From positions 1 through 6,272 of the forward strand of contig JANYAW010000367.1 of NCBI GenBank assembly GCA_025361105.1: a DNA stretch of 6,272 bases, in the 5' to 3' direction. The translations under genes were made by a program, and so were the position numbers. The notes beneath the pieces were generated by a model that did no database searches, had not been told where the DNA came from, and saw only the letters and a program-made list of their open reading frames with translations. Positions 5,015 to 6,272 of this stretch are shown piece by piece (position 1 is the stretch's first letter; each line of letters begins with the position of its first letter). Source of the DNA: Rhodocyclaceae bacterium (GTDB taxonomy: Bacteria > Pseudomonadota > Gammaproteobacteria > Burkholderiales > Rhodocyclaceae).

Positions 5015-6272
5015 TTACACCAGCGCCAGCACGTAGCCGGCCAAGGCTGCCAGCAAGATTGTGGTGATGAATAGCGCGCGGCGTTGCCACCGCAGTTCGT
5101 TGCGCAATTCGGCAATTCCATCAGTTGGTGCTGGTGACACGCCGTTGAGCAGCGCCTCGTGCAACAAGCGTGGCAACATCGGTAAGACCCGCGCCCATTG
5201 CCCAGCTTCGCGTTCCATGTTGGCGCTCAGAGCGGCCCAGCCGACTTGCTCAGTCATCCATTTTTCAAGGAAGGGTTTGGCGGTTTTCCACAAATCCAAT
5301 TCCGGATCAAGTTGCCGTCCGAGACCTTCGATATTAAGCAAAGTTTTTTGCAGCAAGACTAATTGCGGCTGGATTTCGACATTGAAACGACGTGAGGTTT
5401 GAAACAAGCGCAGCAGCACGCGACCGAAGGAAATTTCTTTTAGCGGGCGATCAAAAATCGGCTCGCACACGGCACGAATCGCCGACTCAAATTCATCGAC
5501 ACGGGTGTCGTGCGGTGCCCAGCCGGATTCGATATGCACTTCGGCGACGCGTTTGTAATCGCGGCGGAAAAACGCCAGGAAGTTTTGCGCCAGATAACTT
5601 TTGTCATTGTCAGTAAGCGTGCCGACAATGCCGAAATCCAGCGCGATGTAGCGGCCTTTTTTGTCGCCGTCAGTGGCCACCAGAATATTGCCCGGGTGCA
5701 TATCGGCGTGAAAAAAACCATCACGGAAAACCTGCGTGAAAAAGATTTCAACGCCCATGCTGCCCAAGCGCGACAGGTCAACGCCCAGTTCGCGCAACTC
5801 GGCGATTTGCGATACCGGTGTGCCGTGCATGCGTTCCATCACCATCACGCCAGTGGTACACCAATCCCAATGTACTTCGGGCACAAGCAACAAATCGGAA
5901 TTCAAAAAATTGTGCCGCAGTTGCGAGCAGTTGGCGGCTTCACGCATCAAATCGAGCTCGTCATGCAAATATTTGGCGAACTCGGCCACCACTTCGCGTG
6001 GCTTGAGGCGGCGGCCATCGGCCCATAAGTTTTCCAACAAACCGGCGGCGACGCGCAATAGCGCGATGTCTTGATCGATGACCGGTTTGATTCCCGGACG
6101 CAGAATTTTCACCGCGACTTCCAATGGCAAACCGGTCGTCGCATCGGTAACCGGCAGCGTCGCAAAATGCACCTGCGCGACGGATGCCGAGGCGACCGGT
6201 TCCCGCTCGAAGCTGGCAAAAACCTGGTCGACCGGACGGCCATAAGCGGCCTCCAGCGCGGCCACGGCAAGT
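5015..6272 (-). CDS. ubiB: UbiB-family atypical kinase/ATPase of ubiquinone biosynthesis, 5' end cut off by the window
   Basis: This is a membrane-anchored atypical kinase-like ATPase needed for ubiquinone synthesis. The frame is open to the right edge. The first in-frame GTG (6265) is internal, because LAVAALEAAYGRPVDQVFASFE continues a typical UbiB; about 100 N-terminal residues, including the KxGQ motif, lie outside. Counting from 6265: the Ala-rich loop ASASVAQVH (25-33), Lys53 in EVAVKILRPGI, MVMERMHGTPVS (141-152), catalytic loop HADMHPGN (186-193) and DFG (210-212). The C-terminus has a hydrophobic segment (about 395-416, ending LLAALAGYVLALV) that anchors it to the membrane. Residues 375-381 (GVSPAPT) come from repeat copy 3, in the linker between the kinase fold and this anchor. 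The VanZ-like gene starts five bases after the stop. The symbol rests on family motifs; other UbiB/ADCK members cannot be fully excluded. Confidence 0.94.
   Translation of the reverse strand, partial: LAVAALEAAYGRPVDQVFASFEREPVASASVAQVHFATLPVTDATTGLPLEVAVKILRPGIKPVIDQDIALLRVAAGLLENLWADGRRLKPREVVAEFAKYLHDELDLMREAANCSQLRHNFLNSDLLLVPEVHWDWCTTGVMVMERMHGTPVSQIAELRELGVDLSRLGSMGVEIFFTQVFRDGFFHADMHPGNILVATDGDKKGRYIALDFGIVGTLTDNDKSYLAQNFLAFFRRDYKRVAEVHIESGWAPHDTRVDEFESAIRAVCEPIFDRPLKEISFGRVLLRLFQTSRRFNVEIQPQLVLLQKTLLNIEGLGRQLDPELDLWKTAKPFLEKWMTEQVGWAALSANMEREAGQWARVLPMLPRLLHEALLNGVSPAPTDGIAELRNELRWQRRALFITTILLAALAGYVLALV
5122..5145 (-). repeat. Dispersed short repeat, copy 3 (inside ubiB-like gene)
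   Basis: These 24 bases are identical to the core of copies 1 and 2, in the same orientation; similarity stops at both edges. The repeat is read as GVSPAPT in the linker before the C-terminal membrane segment of the UbiB-like protein, the same frame and peptide as in the MazG-like protein. The reading frame is kept, so the host gene is not broken. Confidence 0.92.

Noticed and set aside
1543..5145. The dispersed repeat as a CRISPR array or DNA uptake signal
   Set aside because: Copies are 1-2.4 kb apart with genes between, so this is no array. At 24-29 bases it is much longer than known uptake sequences of 9-12 bases.
5510..6028. A 172-codon open frame on the plus strand
   Set aside because: It is antisense to the conserved catalytic part of ubiB, which fully explains the sequence, and its product resembles no family.

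Overview
The window comes from a proteobacterium. It carries a UbiB-type kinase of ubiquinone synthesis and a NodI/NodJ-type ABC-2 transporter. NodIJ-like pairs are common in Betaproteobacteria, so a beta- or gammaproteobacterium is the best guess, but nothing here fixes the species. No rRNA, tRNA, IS element or CRISPR array is visible.

Layout. (1) Positions 1-1500, minus strand: a NodI-like ATPase gene followed by a NodJ-like permease gene that runs off the left edge. (2) Positions 1501-1714: a divergent control region. It holds a 26-bp near-palindrome, a likely extended -10 promoter for the rightward genes, a possible leftward promoter and one copy of a dispersed repeat. (3) Positions 1715-2612, plus strand: a two-gene toxin-antitoxin-like module, a ribbon-helix-helix antitoxin with a UPF0175-like C-terminus and a PIN-like (DUF3368-like) nuclease. 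(4) Positions 2660-6272, minus strand: a compact five-gene operon transcribed from the right edge, ubiB-like (5' end missing) > VanZ-like membrane protein > MazG-like NTP pyrophosphohydrolase > thioredoxin-like [2Fe-2S] ferredoxin > alpha/beta hydrolase. Its junctions are overlaps or gaps of 1-5 nt, so the genes are almost certainly co-transcribed.

The most unusual feature is a short repeat present three times (1543-1571, 3939-3967, 5122-5145), always in the same orientation. A 24-bp core is identical in all three copies, and two of them match over 29 bp. Two copies lie inside unrelated conserved genes, the MazG N-terminus and the linker before the UbiB C-terminal membrane helix. Both are read in the same frame as Gly-Val-Ser-Pro-Ala-Pro-Thr. 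The third copy lies between genes just upstream of the NodI-like gene and is also open in that frame. Identity at synonymous positions points to copied DNA rather than protein convergence. This resembles the in-frame insertion of Rickettsia palindromic elements, but I recognise no named family. It is the best candidate for an undescribed element here.

How the parts may work together: the leftward operon mixes quinone-pathway, nucleotide-sanitation, redox and hydrolase functions, typical of a housekeeping cluster. The toxin-antitoxin pair looks like an accessory insert between this cluster and the exporter genes.
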